The translations under genes and the position numbers were made by a program. This document shows positions 17,848 to 28,698 of a stretch of DNA of 64,000 nucleotides, piece after piece. This DNA is from Microvirgula aerodenitrificans DSM 15089. GTDB lineage: Bacteria > Pseudomonadota > Gammaproteobacteria > Burkholderiales > Aquaspirillaceae. The stretch lies in assembly GCF_000620105.1 (NCBI RefSeq), contig NZ_JHVK01000010.1:1-64000 (forward strand). Reading direction: 5' to 3'. The stretch's first letter is position 1, and every line of letters begins with the position of its first letter. Below the pieces are notes generated by a model. That model was not told the DNA's origin. It did no database searches and worked only from the letters and a program-made list of their open reading frames with translations.

Positions 17848-17880
17848 CAGAAACCGCCGCGCCTTGCGCGGCGGTTTCTG
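17848..17880 (+). terminator. Rho-independent terminator after the catalase gene
   Basis: A perfect 15-bp stem (CAGAAACCGCCGCGC / GCGCGGCGGTTTCTG) with a 3-base loop, 21 bp after the stop. The T content after the stem is short, but position and stem strength fit a terminator; it lies upstream of the next gene's start. Confidence 0.75.
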
Positions 17881-17935
17881 TCGTCCGGCTGGCCGGACTG
17901 ATAGGCTGGCGTCTTTAGATCTCGGGGATGGCCGG

Positions 17936-18772
17936 GTGGAAAGCCTGTACGTTGCGCTGGTGCTGTTCTCGGCCCTGCTGCATGCCAGCTGGAATGCGCT
18001 GCTGCACCAGAGTCGGGACAAGCTGTGGCAGACCGGCATGATGGCGGTGCCGTGCGGGCTGGCCGGGCTGGCCGGCGTGCTGCTGCTGCCGGCGCCGGCA
18101 GCGGCCAGCTGGCCGTATATCGGTGCGTCGGCGCTGCTGGAGCTCGGTTATTCGCTGGCGCTGATCCGTGCCTACCGCAGCGGCGACTTCGGCCGGGTGT
18201 ATCCGGTAGCGCGCGGCATGTCGCCGCTGCTGGTCACGCTCGGCGCCTGGGCCTTTGGCGGCGAGCGGCCGGGGCTGGTCGTGGCTGGCGGCATCCTGAT
18301 GGTGTCGGCCGGCATCGTGTCGCTGGCCTATCGCCGCCGTGGGCTGGCCGCCAGCGGCGGGATGGGCGCGGCGGTGCTGACCGGCTGCTTTATCGCCTCC
18401 TATACCGTGGTTGACGGCATCGGCGTGCGGCTGGCCGGCGATCCGTTCGCGTATATCGCCTGGGTCTACCTGCTGTTCAACCTGCCGCTGCTGGCGCTGG
18501 TGCTTCGCGCCGGCGGCGATCCGCGCCCGCGTCTGGCCGACCGTCGCGCCGTGCTGACCGGCATGCTCGGCGGCGTGGTGTCGCTGTGTGCGTACGGGCT
18601 GGTGATTTCGGCGCTGCGCGTGCTGCCGATGGGCCAGGTGTCGGCGCTGCGCGAACTGAGCAGCCTGTTCGGCGTGCTGCTTGGCTGGCTGTGGCTGGGC
18701 GAGAAGCCGACGCCGCTGCGTGTCGCCGCCTGCGTGCTGATGGTGGGCGGGGTGCTGATGTTGCGGATGTAG
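17936..18772 (+). CDS. EamA-domain membrane transporter (DMT family)
   Basis: 278 residues made almost entirely of about ten hydrophobic helices in two EamA repeats, e.g. ALLHASWNALLHQ at the start of repeat 1 and GQVSALRELSSLFGVLLGWLWLGEKPT in repeat 2. The substrate is unknown. GTG 17936 is chosen because translation then starts at the first helix and GGGGAT lies upstream; an earlier start would run through the catalase terminator. Confidence 0.75.
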   Translation: MESLYVALVLFSALLHASWNALLHQSRDKLWQTGMMAVPCGLAGLAGVLLLPAPAAASWPYIGASALLELGYSLALIRAYRSGDFGRVYPVARGMSPLLVTLGAWAFGGERPGLVVAGGILMVSAGIVSLAYRRRGLAASGGMGAAVLTGCFIASYTVVDGIGVRLAGDPFAYIAWVYLLFNLPLLALVLRAGGDPRPRLADRRAVLTGMLGGVVSLCAYGLVISALRVLPMGQVSALRELSSLFGVLLGWLWLGEKPTPLRVAACVLMVGGVLMLRM

Positions 18773-18831
18773 TTGCCCGCCGGCCCCGGCTCGCGGCACA
18801 GTGGGCGATCTTTTCCCGGAGTGATTCACCG

Positions 18832-19515
18832 ATGACATCGAGCCTGGTCAGTGACTACCTGCGGCGCAATGCGCTGGATCTGTCCGTCGACGCGATCGTC
18901 GCCAGTATCGGCACCCTGCGCGCCGCGCTGGCGGTACCGGTGGTGGTCGACGACGAAGACGCGCTGTACCGTTACCGGGTACCGGAAGTGTCGGCCGATG
19001 GTGCCTGTTCGCTGTTCGACCAGCTGGCGGCACAGCCGTACGACCTGGCTGGCGTGCTCGGCGGCCGTGATGCGGCCAGAACCCGCTTGCTGCAACGCCT
19101 GAACCGGCTGGTGCAGACCGTCAACGCGCAGGTGGGTGCCGACTGGCTTGGCATCTATCGCCGGCTGCCGGTCGCCGCTGGCGAGGCGCTGGTCAAACTG
19201 GCCTGTGTCGGGCTGCCGAGCCGGGCCGAGTTCCCGCTCGACGCGGCATTTGCCGCCCACAGCAACAACAGCACGGTCGGCCTGTCCGGACGGGGCATGG
19301 TCATCGATGACGTGGCCATCCACGCGGCCGGCGGCGGCAGCTACTACGTGTGCGATCCGAAGGTGCGCGCCGAAGCCTGCCTGCCGGTGTATGCCGCTGA
19401 CGGTACGGTGGCCGGCATTATCGACGCCGAGGCGGCGCCGGCCGGTTTCTTTACCCCGGCGCGGCAGGTCGTGCTGGTGGCACTGTGCGTGCTGCTGTCG
19501 GCCGAGTTCGCCTGA
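18832..19515 (+). CDS. GAF-fold protein related to free methionine-(R)-sulfoxide reductase
   Basis: 227 residues. The C-terminal half resembles the fRMsr/GAF pattern: LACVGLP (Cys125) aligns with an fRMsr cysteine, VCDPKV (Cys174) with the catalytic CD site, then LPVYAADGTVAGIIDAE. The third fRMsr cysteine is not where it should be, though Cys183 lies close. The N-terminal 110 residues are an extra helical region. It may reduce free methionine sulfoxide, beside catalase, or be a sensor-only GAF protein. Convergent with nirE. Confidence 0.5.
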   Translation: MTSSLVSDYLRRNALDLSVDAIVASIGTLRAALAVPVVVDDEDALYRYRVPEVSADGACSLFDQLAAQPYDLAGVLGGRDAARTRLLQRLNRLVQTVNAQVGADWLGIYRRLPVAAGEALVKLACVGLPSRAEFPLDAAFAAHSNNSTVGLSGRGMVIDDVAIHAAGGGSYYVCDPKVRAEACLPVYAADGTVAGIIDAEAAPAGFFTPARQVVLVALCVLLSAEFA

Positions 19516-19521
19516 ACCGCC

Positions 19522-20316
19522 TCAGCAACAGGCCAGCGAGTCGCCGGTGGCGTGCGCCAGCGGCAGCGCGAACGCGGCCGGTTGCGGGTGGCGGGCGTGG
19601 GCGAGCACGCCGCCGACCAGGATGATGGCCGGGCTGGCCAGCCCGGCGTCGAGCGCATCGGTCAGCGTCGCCAGCGAGCCACACCATTGCCGCTCGTCGA
19701 CGCGGCTGGCGTTCATCACTACGGCGGCCGGCGTGTCGGCCGGCTTGCCGGCGCGGCACAGGGCATCGCGGATGTCGGCCAGCCGGCTCATGCCCATGTA
19801 GATCACCAGCGTGGTGCCGCCGGCACACAGCGCCGGCCAGTCCGGGCCACCGTCGTCGGCGGTGTGCGCGGTGACAAATGTCACGCCATGACCGAAATCG
19901 CGGTGGGTCAGACCGACGCCGAGCGATTGTGCCGCCGCCATGCCGCTGGTCAGCCCGTTGACGATCTCGACCTCGATGCCGTGCGCGGCCAGATAGGCGA
20001 GCTCCTCGCCGCCACGGCCGAACAGGGTCGGGTCGCCGCCCTTGACCCGGGCGACCGAGCGGCCGGCCAGCGCATGGGCCAGCGCGCGTTCGTTGATGTC
20101 GGCCTGGCGCATCGAACAGCGCCCGCCGCGCTTGCCGACGTATTCGAGCACGGCGTCGGGACGCGCATGCTGGTGGATCTCCTCGCCGACCAGATCATCG
20201 ATCAGCCAGACATCGACCTGGCCCAGCACGCGGGCGGCGCGCAGGGTCAGCAGATCGGCGCTGCCGGGGCCGGCGCCGACCAGCCAGACCTTGCCCGGTT
20301 GGGTTGCTCTTTCCAT
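19522..20316 (-). CDS. nirE: Uroporphyrinogen-III C-methyltransferase
   Basis: SAM-dependent enzyme making precorrin-2, the first committed step towards siroheme and heme d1. Signatures are VGAGPGSADLLTLRAARVL at the N-terminus, GGDPTLFGRGGEE and the SAM loop VIYMGMSRL. It is the last gene of the nir locus, 11 bp after nirN, so NirE is the apt name; by sequence alone it could also be called CobA. Confidence 0.85.
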   Translation of the reverse strand: MERATQPGKVWLVGAGPGSADLLTLRAARVLGQVDVWLIDDLVGEEIHQHARPDAVLEYVGKRGGRCSMRQADINERALAHALAGRSVARVKGGDPTLFGRGGEELAYLAAHGIEVEIVNGLTSGMAAAQSLGVGLTHRDFGHGVTFVTAHTADDGGPDWPALCAGGTTLVIYMGMSRLADIRDALCRAGKPADTPAAVVMNASRVDERQWCGSLATLTDALDAGLASPAIILVGGVLAHARHPQPAAFALPLAHATGDSLACC

Positions 20317-20327
20317 GTGCGGACTCC

Positions 20328-21827
20328 TCAGTGACTGGTTCCCGACGAACGGGTGGTCTTGTTGAATACATTGTATTTGCCGATCGGCTTGTCCATCGGC
20401 AAGCGCTTGATCTCGCGGAAAGTCGCCGCATCGTAAACCACCAGCGCGCCATCGCGCTCCATCACGCTGACCAGCGCGTATTTGCCGTCACGGGTGAACT
20501 CCACATGCGCGGCCGTACGGCCGGGGCTCGGTGTCACGCTGCCGACCACGGCCAGGCTCTGCTTGTCGATGATCTGCAGGGTATCGCGGCGCGGACTCAT
20601 CATCGCGTCGGTCCACGCATACGGCGTGAGTTCGTGGCTGCGGATAAAGAACCCCGGACCATTGGTGGCGATTTCGCCGACCGTCTGCCAGTTCTGCATG
20701 TCGATCACGCTGATGCGGCCGTCCTTCAGGTTTGGCGACGCCATCACGTCATGGCCGTCGCGCTGCCAGGTAATGCCGCTGCCGAGGTGCGGCATGCCGC
20801 TCAGCGCGAGATCGGCGACCTTGCGGCCGGCGTCGAGGTCGATGACCTGGCCGCGTCCGCTGCGCGAGGCGCCGAGGATGTGGCGGTAGGACTGGTCGAA
20901 GAAAAAGTCGTCGAGCACGTCGTCGAAGGCGATCCGGCGCGGCGCAAGCTGCGGGGCGGTGCCGGCCCGTCCGTTGCGGTACGGTATTTCCCAGACCTCG
21001 GCCAGATCCTTCAGCGCCACGATGAAGCTGCCGCGCGGCGCGGCGTCATAGACCGCCGATACCCGCGACGGCGCACCGTCCGTGCCGCGCACCGTCAGGC
21101 TGCGGCGCAGTTCCAGCGTTCTGGCGTCGAGCAGGACCAGCGTGTTCGGCAGATAGTTGCCGACCAGCACCCAGCGTCCGTCGTCACTGACCGCCAGATT
21201 GCGGGTGTTGAGACCGGCGCGGATCTCGGCCACGGTCTTCAGGTTCCACAGGTCGTACTTGCTGATCCAGCCGTCGCGGCTGGCAAAGTACACATAGCGG
21301 CCGTCGCGGCTGTACTTGGGACCGCCATGCAGGGCGAAGCGGCTCTGGAAGCGATGGATCGGCTCCAGCGTGTCGCCGTCGAGCACGGTGACGTGATGGC
21401 TGCCGGCCTCGACCACCAGGAACAGATTGGCCGGATCGGCGCGGAATTGCGGCCGGTCCGGCAGGCTGCCGGGCCGGACATGGACGATACGCGACGCGCG
21501 GATGTCGCTGTCGCGCCAGTGCGGCAGCGACGGCGGATCGCTGCGCAGGAAGGTGGCCAGCGCATCGATATCGGCCGCCGACAGCGTGGCGGCGAAGCCG
21601 GCCATCTGCGTGGCCGGGCGGCCGTCGCGGATGGTGGCCAGCAGCTCGGCCGGTTTCAGCCGTTCCAGGCTTTGCGGCAACAGCGCCGGCCCCATGGCGC
21701 CGAGGCGGTCGGTGCCGTGGCAGCTTGCGCACTGCTGCCGGTACAGGGCCGGCGCATCGGGCGGGGCGGCCGTCGCCAGGGTGGCGACGGCCAGCGAACA
21801 GCAGGCGAGCAGCAGGCGCAGTGTCAT
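20328..21827 (-). CDS. nirN: NirN, cytochrome c/d1-binding dihydro-heme d1 dehydrogenase
   Basis: 499 residues: signal peptide (about 1-21), a c-type heme domain with CASCH (Cys33, Cys36, His37), then an eight-bladed d1-type propeller similar to NirS. In characterised systems NirN catalyses the last step of heme d1 formation. Its ATG overlaps the nirJ stop (ATGA, 21824-21827). The open frame runs far upstream over nirJ, but the signal peptide fixes the start. Confidence 0.85.
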   Translation of the reverse strand: MTLRLLLACCSLAVATLATAAPPDAPALYRQQCASCHGTDRLGAMGPALLPQSLERLKPAELLATIRDGRPATQMAGFAATLSAADIDALATFLRSDPPSLPHWRDSDIRASRIVHVRPGSLPDRPQFRADPANLFLVVEAGSHHVTVLDGDTLEPIHRFQSRFALHGGPKYSRDGRYVYFASRDGWISKYDLWNLKTVAEIRAGLNTRNLAVSDDGRWVLVGNYLPNTLVLLDARTLELRRSLTVRGTDGAPSRVSAVYDAAPRGSFIVALKDLAEVWEIPYRNGRAGTAPQLAPRRIAFDDVLDDFFFDQSYRHILGASRSGRGQVIDLDAGRKVADLALSGMPHLGSGITWQRDGHDVMASPNLKDGRISVIDMQNWQTVGEIATNGPGFFIRSHELTPYAWTDAMMSPRRDTLQIIDKQSLAVVGSVTPSPGRTAAHVEFTRDGKYALVSVMERDGALVVYDAATFREIKRLPMDKPIGKYNVFNKTTRSSGTSH

Positions 21828-22984
21828 GCCGTCACCTCGCATCGCAGCGGCCGGGTTTCGGCATCGCTCAGATAGCAGCCGGGATCCTCCGCCCACGGGT
21901 TGCCACTGACGGCGAAGGCGCGCACCCGGGTATTGCCATTGCAGATCTCGCGGTGCGCACAGCCCGCGCAGCGGCCCTCCAGCGGTCGCGGCCGCGATTT
22001 CAGCCCGTCCATCAGCGGATGGCTGCGGTCGGCCCAGATCTCGCCGAACGGCCGTTCGCGCACATTGCCCAGCCCGACCTGCCACCACATGGTGTCCGGA
22101 TGGACGTTGCCGAGATTGTCGATATTGGCGACGCCGATGCCGGTGGCGTTGCCGCCCCACTGCAGCAGCCGGGCGCGCAGGTCGTCGACGCGGTGCGGGA
22201 AGCGCCGGGCGACCCAGTGCAGCAGGTAGACGCCGTCGGCATCGTTGTTGCCGGTCACGAAATCGCCGGCGCGTTCCTGCCGCGCGCGCGACCAGACATG
22301 GGCGAACAACCAGTCCATCGCCTGACGGGTGGCGACGTGGCGGGCATCCTGGCGCTGGTGCTTGCGACCGCGTCCGGCGTAGTTGAAGTGGGACAGGTAG
22401 AACTTGTCCAGCCCCTCGTCCTCGGTCAGGGCGACCAGCGCCGGCAGATCGGCGGCATTGGATTCGGTCAGGGTCATGCGCACGCCGACGCGCAGGCCGG
22501 CGTCGCGGGCGATGCGGATACCGGCCAGGGCGTCGTCGAAGGCACCGGCACGCTGGCGGAACACGTCGTGCACCGGCTTCAGTCCGTCGAGGCTGACGCC
22601 GTAGTAGTCGACGCCGCAATCGGCCAGTTCGCGGGCGATGGCAGGGTCGAGCAGGGTACCGTTGCTGGACACCGACACATGCAGGCCGAGCGCCTTGGCC
22701 CGGCGGGCGATAGCGAACAGGTCCGGCCGCAGCAGCGGCTCGCCGCCGGACAGGATCACCGCCGGCACGCCGGCGGCATGCAACTGGTCGAGGACGGTGA
22801 ATACCTCGGCCGTGGACAGCTCACCGGCAAAGTCGGTGTCGGCCGAGGTCGAATAGCAGTGCTTGCAGGTCAGGTTGCAGCGGCGGATCAGGTTCCAGAT
22901 CACCACCGGGCCGCGCGGCCGCCGCGGGGTGGCAATGGGACTGTTGTCGCGCAGTGCTTCCATGAATCGGGACAGACGGAACAT
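21824..22984 (-). CDS. nirJ: NirJ, radical SAM heme d1 biosynthesis protein
   Basis: 386 residues. Radical SAM cluster motif CNLTCKHC (Cys36, 40, 43), SGGEPLL for SAM binding and a C-terminal SPASM-like cysteine set (CAGCAHREICNGN ... CYLS) for extra Fe-S clusters. NirJ removes propionate side chains from the didecarboxysiroheme ring to form oxo groups in heme d1. It lies between nirH and nirN with 4-bp spacing or overlap. Confidence 0.9.
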   Translation of the reverse strand: MFRLSRFMEALRDNSPIATPRRPRGPVVIWNLIRRCNLTCKHCYSTSADTDFAGELSTAEVFTVLDQLHAAGVPAVILSGGEPLLRPDLFAIARRAKALGLHVSVSSNGTLLDPAIARELADCGVDYYGVSLDGLKPVHDVFRQRAGAFDDALAGIRIARDAGLRVGVRMTLTESNAADLPALVALTEDEGLDKFYLSHFNYAGRGRKHQRQDARHVATRQAMDWLFAHVWSRARQERAGDFVTGNNDADGVYLLHWVARRFPHRVDDLRARLLQWGGNATGIGVANIDNLGNVHPDTMWWQVGLGNVRERPFGEIWADRSHPLMDGLKSRPRPLEGRCAGCAHREICNGNTRVRAFAVSGNPWAEDPGCYLSDAETRPLRCEVTA

Positions 22985-22988
22985 GACA

Positions 22989-23468
22989 TTACTCCCCGGT
23001 CAGGCGCAGGCCGGTTTTTTTCAGGATTCGGGTCGAATAGAGCACATCGCGTCCATGGCAGGCGGCGCCGAGTACGGCGGCGATGCGATCGCCGAGGGCC
23101 GCCGCTTCGACGCGGTCGTGGGCATGGACCATGGCGAACAGGTTGTACGGCCAGTCCGGCAGACGGCGCGGGCGCAGGTAGCAGTGGCTGACGAAGGGCA
23201 GCCGGGCCACTTCCGCGCCGAGTGCATCGGCCTCTGCGTCGTCGACGTTCCAGACCGTCATGCCATTGGCGAGATAGCCGAGCGCATAGTGGTTCGGTAC
23301 CGCGGCGATGCGCCGCAGCAGGCCGTCTTCGCGCATGGCTGCCAGCCGGGCGATGATATCGGCCTCGGTGGTGCCGAGCGCGCTGGCGAGGGCAAGGTAG
23401 GGTTCCGGCACCAGCGGCAACCCCGACTGCGTGGCGCGTATCAGCGCCCGGTCCAGCGGGTCGAGCAT
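22989..23468 (-). CDS. nirH: NirH, siroheme decarboxylase subunit (AsnC/Lrp-like)
   Basis: 159 residues with an N-terminal Lrp-type helix-turn-helix (IRATQSGLPLVPEPYLALASALG) and an AsnC ligand-type half containing CYLRPRRLPDWPYNLFAMVH and ending YSTRILKKTGLRL, typical of NirH. With NirD, L and G it decarboxylates siroheme to 12,18-didecarboxysiroheme. The ATG at 23468 has AGGGA upstream. The 100-bp gap before it contains an FNR-like box. Confidence 0.85.
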   Translation of the reverse strand: MLDPLDRALIRATQSGLPLVPEPYLALASALGTTEADIIARLAAMREDGLLRRIAAVPNHYALGYLANGMTVWNVDDAEADALGAEVARLPFVSHCYLRPRRLPDWPYNLFAMVHAHDRVEAAALGDRIAAVLGAACHGRDVLYSTRILKKTGLRLTGE

Positions 23469-23527
23469 GTCGTTTCCCTTGCGTGGCATTGTGCTGACAG
23501 CATAAAAATGACCGGGGGGCAGGCGCC

Positions 23528-23541
23528 TTAACGCAGATCAA
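23528..23541 (-). promoter_or_regulatory. FNR/DNR-like box inside the nir operon
   Basis: Read on the minus strand, TTGAT-CTGC-GTTAA differs from the consensus at one base. It lies in the only sizeable gap of the nir operon, and a TATGCT hexamer sits at 23504-23499, at the spacing expected for a class II FNR-dependent promoter. It could drive nirHJNE separately. Confidence 0.5.
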
Positions 23542-23568
23542 TGGCGGCGGTCGGGCCCGGTCCGGATC

Positions 23569-24042
23569 TCAGGCTTCCAGCCGCAGATGGACGATGAATT
23601 CGCGCTGTTTCGGGAACGGCAGCACCGGCACGCCGGCCGCGGCAGCGATCCGGGCCAGGGTATCGTCCAGTGTGCCGGCGAACTCGATGGCAACCACGAA
23701 CCACAGGTTCAGGTGGTGTTCGCGCGCGTAATTGTGCGCAACTTCCGGGAACGCGTTGATGGCGTCGACAATGGCGTCGAACCGTTCTGCCGGTGCATGA
23801 CACGCGCACAGCACGAAACGGCCGCCGGCGCGCTCGATCTGGAACAGCGGGCCGAAGCGGGTCAGCACGCCGCGCGCCAGCAGCGCATCGAGCCGCGCCA
23901 GCAGCGTGTCTTCGTCCAGCCCCAGTGCGGCTGCCGCTGCCGCATACGGGCGTGAAACCAGCGGAAAACCGTCCTGCAGCCGGTTGATGATCAGGCGGTC
24001 GGTGTCGTCGAGCGGCATCAGGCTGGCGTCGTTGTGTCGCAT
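23569..24042 (-). CDS. nirG: NirG, siroheme decarboxylase subunit (AsnC/Lrp-like)
   Basis: 157 residues. Lrp-like helix-turn-helix (IINRLQDGFPLVSRPYAAAAAALG) followed by the ligand half with HNYAREHHLNLWFVVA, the NirD/NirG-type His motif, and FPKQREFIVHLRLE at the end. Partner of the NirH-type subunit. ATG 24042 follows GAGGAG and overlaps nirDL by 25 bp, indicating translational coupling. Confidence 0.85.
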   Translation of the reverse strand: MRHNDASLMPLDDTDRLIINRLQDGFPLVSRPYAAAAAALGLDEDTLLARLDALLARGVLTRFGPLFQIERAGGRFVLCACHAPAERFDAIVDAINAFPEVAHNYAREHHLNLWFVVAIEFAGTLDDTLARIAAAAGVPVLPFPKQREFIVHLRLEA

Positions 24043-25010
24043 GGGGACTCCTCGCAGGCATAGCGTGCGCCGCGCTGGCGGTAGCAGGTGGTGCTGGGCA
24101 GCACCAACCGGGGATGGGGGGCCAGACCGGCATGGCGGACCACGCCGGCGATATCGTCCGCCATTGCCTGGCTGGAACGGGCGTGGATCATGGCGAACAG
24201 GTTGTACGGCCAGCCGGGCCGGCGCGGTCGCCGGTAGCACAGGTTTACCGCCGGGTGGGCGGCGAGGCGCTTGCCGATGGCGTCGACGTCGGTGTCCGGT
24301 ACGTCCCAGACGCACATGGCATTGCTGCGGTAGCCGAATTCGCGGTGGCGCAGCACCACGCCGAAGCGACGGATCACGCCGCTGTCGCACCAGATGCGCA
24401 GCCGTTCGCCAACCTGCCCGGGACTCAGGCCGGCCATGGCCGCCAGTGCCTCGTATGGCTGCGCCACCAGTGGCAGGCCGCGCTCCAGCGCCGCGATCAG
24501 CCGCCAGTCCGCTGCATCGAGTACCGGTCGCGCCACCGGTGTCCGGGGCGTTCGCTGCCGTTGCGGGCCGTCGAGGGTGAAACCGAGATCAATGTGATAT
24601 TCGCGCTCCAGCGGCAGGTCGAGCGGCGGGAGACCGGTTGCGACGGCAATATCGTCCAGCGCGGCATCGAGCTGCCCCCGGTCGCGGCCGGTCAGCACGA
24701 ACCACAGGTTGCAGGCATGACCATGGCGGGCATAGTTGTGGTTGACCAGCGGACAGGCATTGACCCGCGCGGCCATCTCGTCCAGTGCATCGGGCGGCAC
24801 GGCCAGCGCGGCCAGTGTGCTGGCGCCGATCACGTTCGGCGCGAATACCGCGCCGATGCGGCTGATGCGGCCGGACTGCAGCCCGGCCGCCAGTCGTGAC
24901 AGCAGGTCCGCCTCGTCGAGACCACAGGCCGCGGCGGCGACATGATACGGGCGGGGCTGCAGCGGAAAATCGCGCTGCAGCGTGTCGAACAGGGCGCGAT
25001 CATCGGACAT
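24018..25010 (-). CDS. nirDL: NirDL fusion, siroheme decarboxylase
   Basis: 330 residues formed of two AsnC/Lrp modules. The first (about 1-150) has HNYARHGHACNLWFVLTGRD, the NirD type; the second (about 160-320) has CYRRPRRPGWPYNLFAMIH, the NirL type. A linker rich in Arg, Thr and Pro joins them. Fused NirDL is known in other denitrifiers; here NirG and NirH remain separate genes. The ATG at 25010 lies 5 bp after the nirF stop. Confidence 0.85.
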   Translation of the reverse strand: MSDDRALFDTLQRDFPLQPRPYHVAAAACGLDEADLLSRLAAGLQSGRISRIGAVFAPNVIGASTLAALAVPPDALDEMAARVNACPLVNHNYARHGHACNLWFVLTGRDRGQLDAALDDIAVATGLPPLDLPLEREYHIDLGFTLDGPQRQRTPRTPVARPVLDAADWRLIAALERGLPLVAQPYEALAAMAGLSPGQVGERLRIWCDSGVIRRFGVVLRHREFGYRSNAMCVWDVPDTDVDAIGKRLAAHPAVNLCYRRPRRPGWPYNLFAMIHARSSQAMADDIAGVVRHAGLAPHPRLVLPSTTCYRQRGARYACEESPCDTTTPA

Positions 25011-25015
25011 GGGCG

Positions 25016-26230
25016 CTACATGCCGAAGCGGTAGGCGCGCGGGGTGAAGAACACGCCGCTCGGGTTGTCGGCCGGCAGCGAGGCGACCGGGGTCAGCGTG
25101 TCGGTACGGTAGACCTCGACCCGATTGTCGTCGCGGCACGAGAACCAGATTTCCTCGCCCTTCGGCGTGAACTCCATGTGCAGCACGCCCCGGCACGGTT
25201 TCAGCGTGCGGACCACGCGCCGGCTCCGGGTATCGATGACCTGCAGGGTGTCATTGTCGGGGAAGGCGAAATTGACCCAGACCTGGCGGCCGTCCGGACG
25301 CGCCATGACGAAGACCGGCTGGCCGGCGACCGCGACGCGGGCGTTTTCCTTCCAGCCGTCGCGGGTGTCGGCGACCAGCACTTCATGGCGGCCGATGGCC
25401 GGCAGCCAGGCTTCGCCCTGGGCGATGGCCCAGCCGCGCAGGTGCGGCATCTTGTACACCGGCAGCGGCGTTTCTCCCCGGCCATAGCCGGACATGACCT
25501 TGCGTACCGCCGGCGGGTCCTGCCACAGATCGACCCGGGCCAGCCCGTCCTCGCCGTACAGACCGGCCAGATAATGGCGCCCGTCCGGCGTGACCAATGC
25601 ATCGTACGGCTGCTTGCCGGCGGCGAGTTTGTCCACTTTCGGGTGCGCGGGGTCGCTGGCGTCGATCAGCCAGATCTCTCCCGACTCGAACAGGCTGGCG
25701 GCGAAGTGCTGGCCGGGCAGGTCGACCAGACCGACCACCTTCGAGCGGCGGCCGTCCGCGCCGATGGCCGGGATGTCCGCCAGCGGCTTCAGCGTGGCGG
25801 CATCGAACAGGCGGATGCCGCCCGGTTCGTAGTTCTGCGCGGCCACGATGCGGCCATCCTGGCTGATGGCGCCGCCAATGGAATTGCCGGCCTGCACCAC
25901 GCGATGGGTGATGCGGGCCGACAGCAGATCGATGCGCGTCAGACCGCCATCACGGCCGAACACATACGCATAGCGGGTGTCGCGCGAGAACACTACCGAC
26001 GCGTGCGACAGGTCGCCCAGCCCGCTGACGGTGGCCAGGCGCTGATGCTGCGTGGTATCGACAATCTGGGCGCGGCCGGTCGCCCGTTCGATGATCAGGC
26101 CCAGGTCGCCGGTACCGCGTGCGGCCGGGGCGGTGCTGCAACCGGCCAGTGCGCTCAGGCAGGCCAGCGCAAGCGCGGGAATCAGGGCACGGCGAGAGGA
26201 TCGCCGCGCTGCAATCGTTCGATCAGCCAT
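25016..26230 (-). CDS. nirF: NirF, heme d1 biosynthesis protein (lipoprotein)
   Basis: 404 residues with an eight-bladed propeller related to the d1 domain of NirS. The N-terminus has an Arg-rich region, a hydrophobic stretch and the lipobox LAGC, so it is probably a periplasmic lipoprotein. NirF is needed late in heme d1 assembly. The start overlaps nirC by 49 bp; no later in-frame start would keep the signal sequence. Confidence 0.85.
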   Translation of the reverse strand: MADRTIAARRSSRRALIPALALACLSALAGCSTAPAARGTGDLGLIIERATGRAQIVDTTQHQRLATVSGLGDLSHASVVFSRDTRYAYVFGRDGGLTRIDLLSARITHRVVQAGNSIGGAISQDGRIVAAQNYEPGGIRLFDAATLKPLADIPAIGADGRRSKVVGLVDLPGQHFAASLFESGEIWLIDASDPAHPKVDKLAAGKQPYDALVTPDGRHYLAGLYGEDGLARVDLWQDPPAVRKVMSGYGRGETPLPVYKMPHLRGWAIAQGEAWLPAIGRHEVLVADTRDGWKENARVAVAGQPVFVMARPDGRQVWVNFAFPDNDTLQVIDTRSRRVVRTLKPCRGVLHMEFTPKGEEIWFSCRDDNRVEVYRTDTLTPVASLPADNPSGVFFTPRAYRFGM

Positions 26231-26535
26231 ACGGCCTCGTCTTCAGTCAGAAACGGTCGCCACGGCGGCATTGCCGTGCCGGGACGCCCGTCAAGCAGCG
26301 TGGCCACCAGACCCGACGCCGGCTTGTCCGCCAGGGCGGCGGCGGTCAGCGGCGAGCCGAGCCCGCCCTGGCGCGTCATGCCGTGGCAGGCGCCGCAGTC
26401 GTCGCGCAGCCAGTGCGCGAGCTGGCGCTGGCGCTGTGGCGAGGGCGGGTCGGTGGCGAAGGCCGGTGCCGAGACCAGCATGGCGAACAGCGCCATGCCG
26501 GCGAGCCGGCACCGGTTTACAGCGACAGGATCCAT
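26182..26535 (-). CDS. nirC: NirC, periplasmic c-type cytochrome
   Basis: 117 residues with a signal peptide ending near APAFA and one heme-binding motif CGACH (Cys47, Cys50, His51). NirC is an electron carrier for NirS maturation or reduction. The chosen ATG (26535), inside the end of nirM, gives a signal peptide with basic residues; a second ATG at 26496 would give a shorter one. Confidence 0.8.
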   Translation of the reverse strand: MDPVAVNRCRLAGMALFAMLVSAPAFATDPPSPQRQRQLAHWLRDDCGACHGMTRQGGLGSPLTAAALADKPASGLVATLLDGRPGTAMPPWRPFLTEDEAVWLIERLQRGDPLAVP

Positions 26536-26819
26536 TTGGCCAGCGTCCTGGCATCGCCTTCGGACACATTGTTGGCCGGCATCGGGATCGGACCCCACTT
26601 GCCGCTGCTGCCCTTGATGATCGACTGCACCATCTGGGCTTCCATGTTCTTGCCCTTGTATTTTGTGGCGATGTCCTTGTACGCCGGACCGACCAGTTTC
26701 TTGTCGACGGTGTGGCAAGACATGCAGTTCTTGCTCTTGGCCAGGGCTTCGTTGGCCTGGGCGGCGCCGCTGACGAGCAGGGCGCCGAAGGCGAAAGCGG
26801 TCACGATAAGGTTGTGCAT
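26517..26819 (-). CDS. nirM: Cytochrome c551, electron donor to nitrite reductase
   Basis: 100 residues: signal peptide (to about AQA, residue 22), heme motif CMSCH (Cys32, Cys35, His36), and a probable Met ligand in PIPMPANN, the pattern of cytochrome c551/c8. It follows nirS by 64 bp and overlaps nirC by 19 bp, as in other nir operons. Probable direct donor to NirS. Confidence 0.9.
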   Translation of the reverse strand: MHNLIVTAFAFGALLVSGAAQANEALAKSKNCMSCHTVDKKLVGPAYKDIATKYKGKNMEAQMVQSIIKGSSGKWGPIPMPANNVSEGDARTLAKWILSL

Positions 26820-26883
26820 GGTGGAACTCCGGTTGGCGGACAAAAACAGGCGGGCAGGGAAGGGCTCCCTGCCCGCCATCGGA

Positions 26884-28695
<1,812 letters not shown>

Positions 28696-28698
28696 TCA

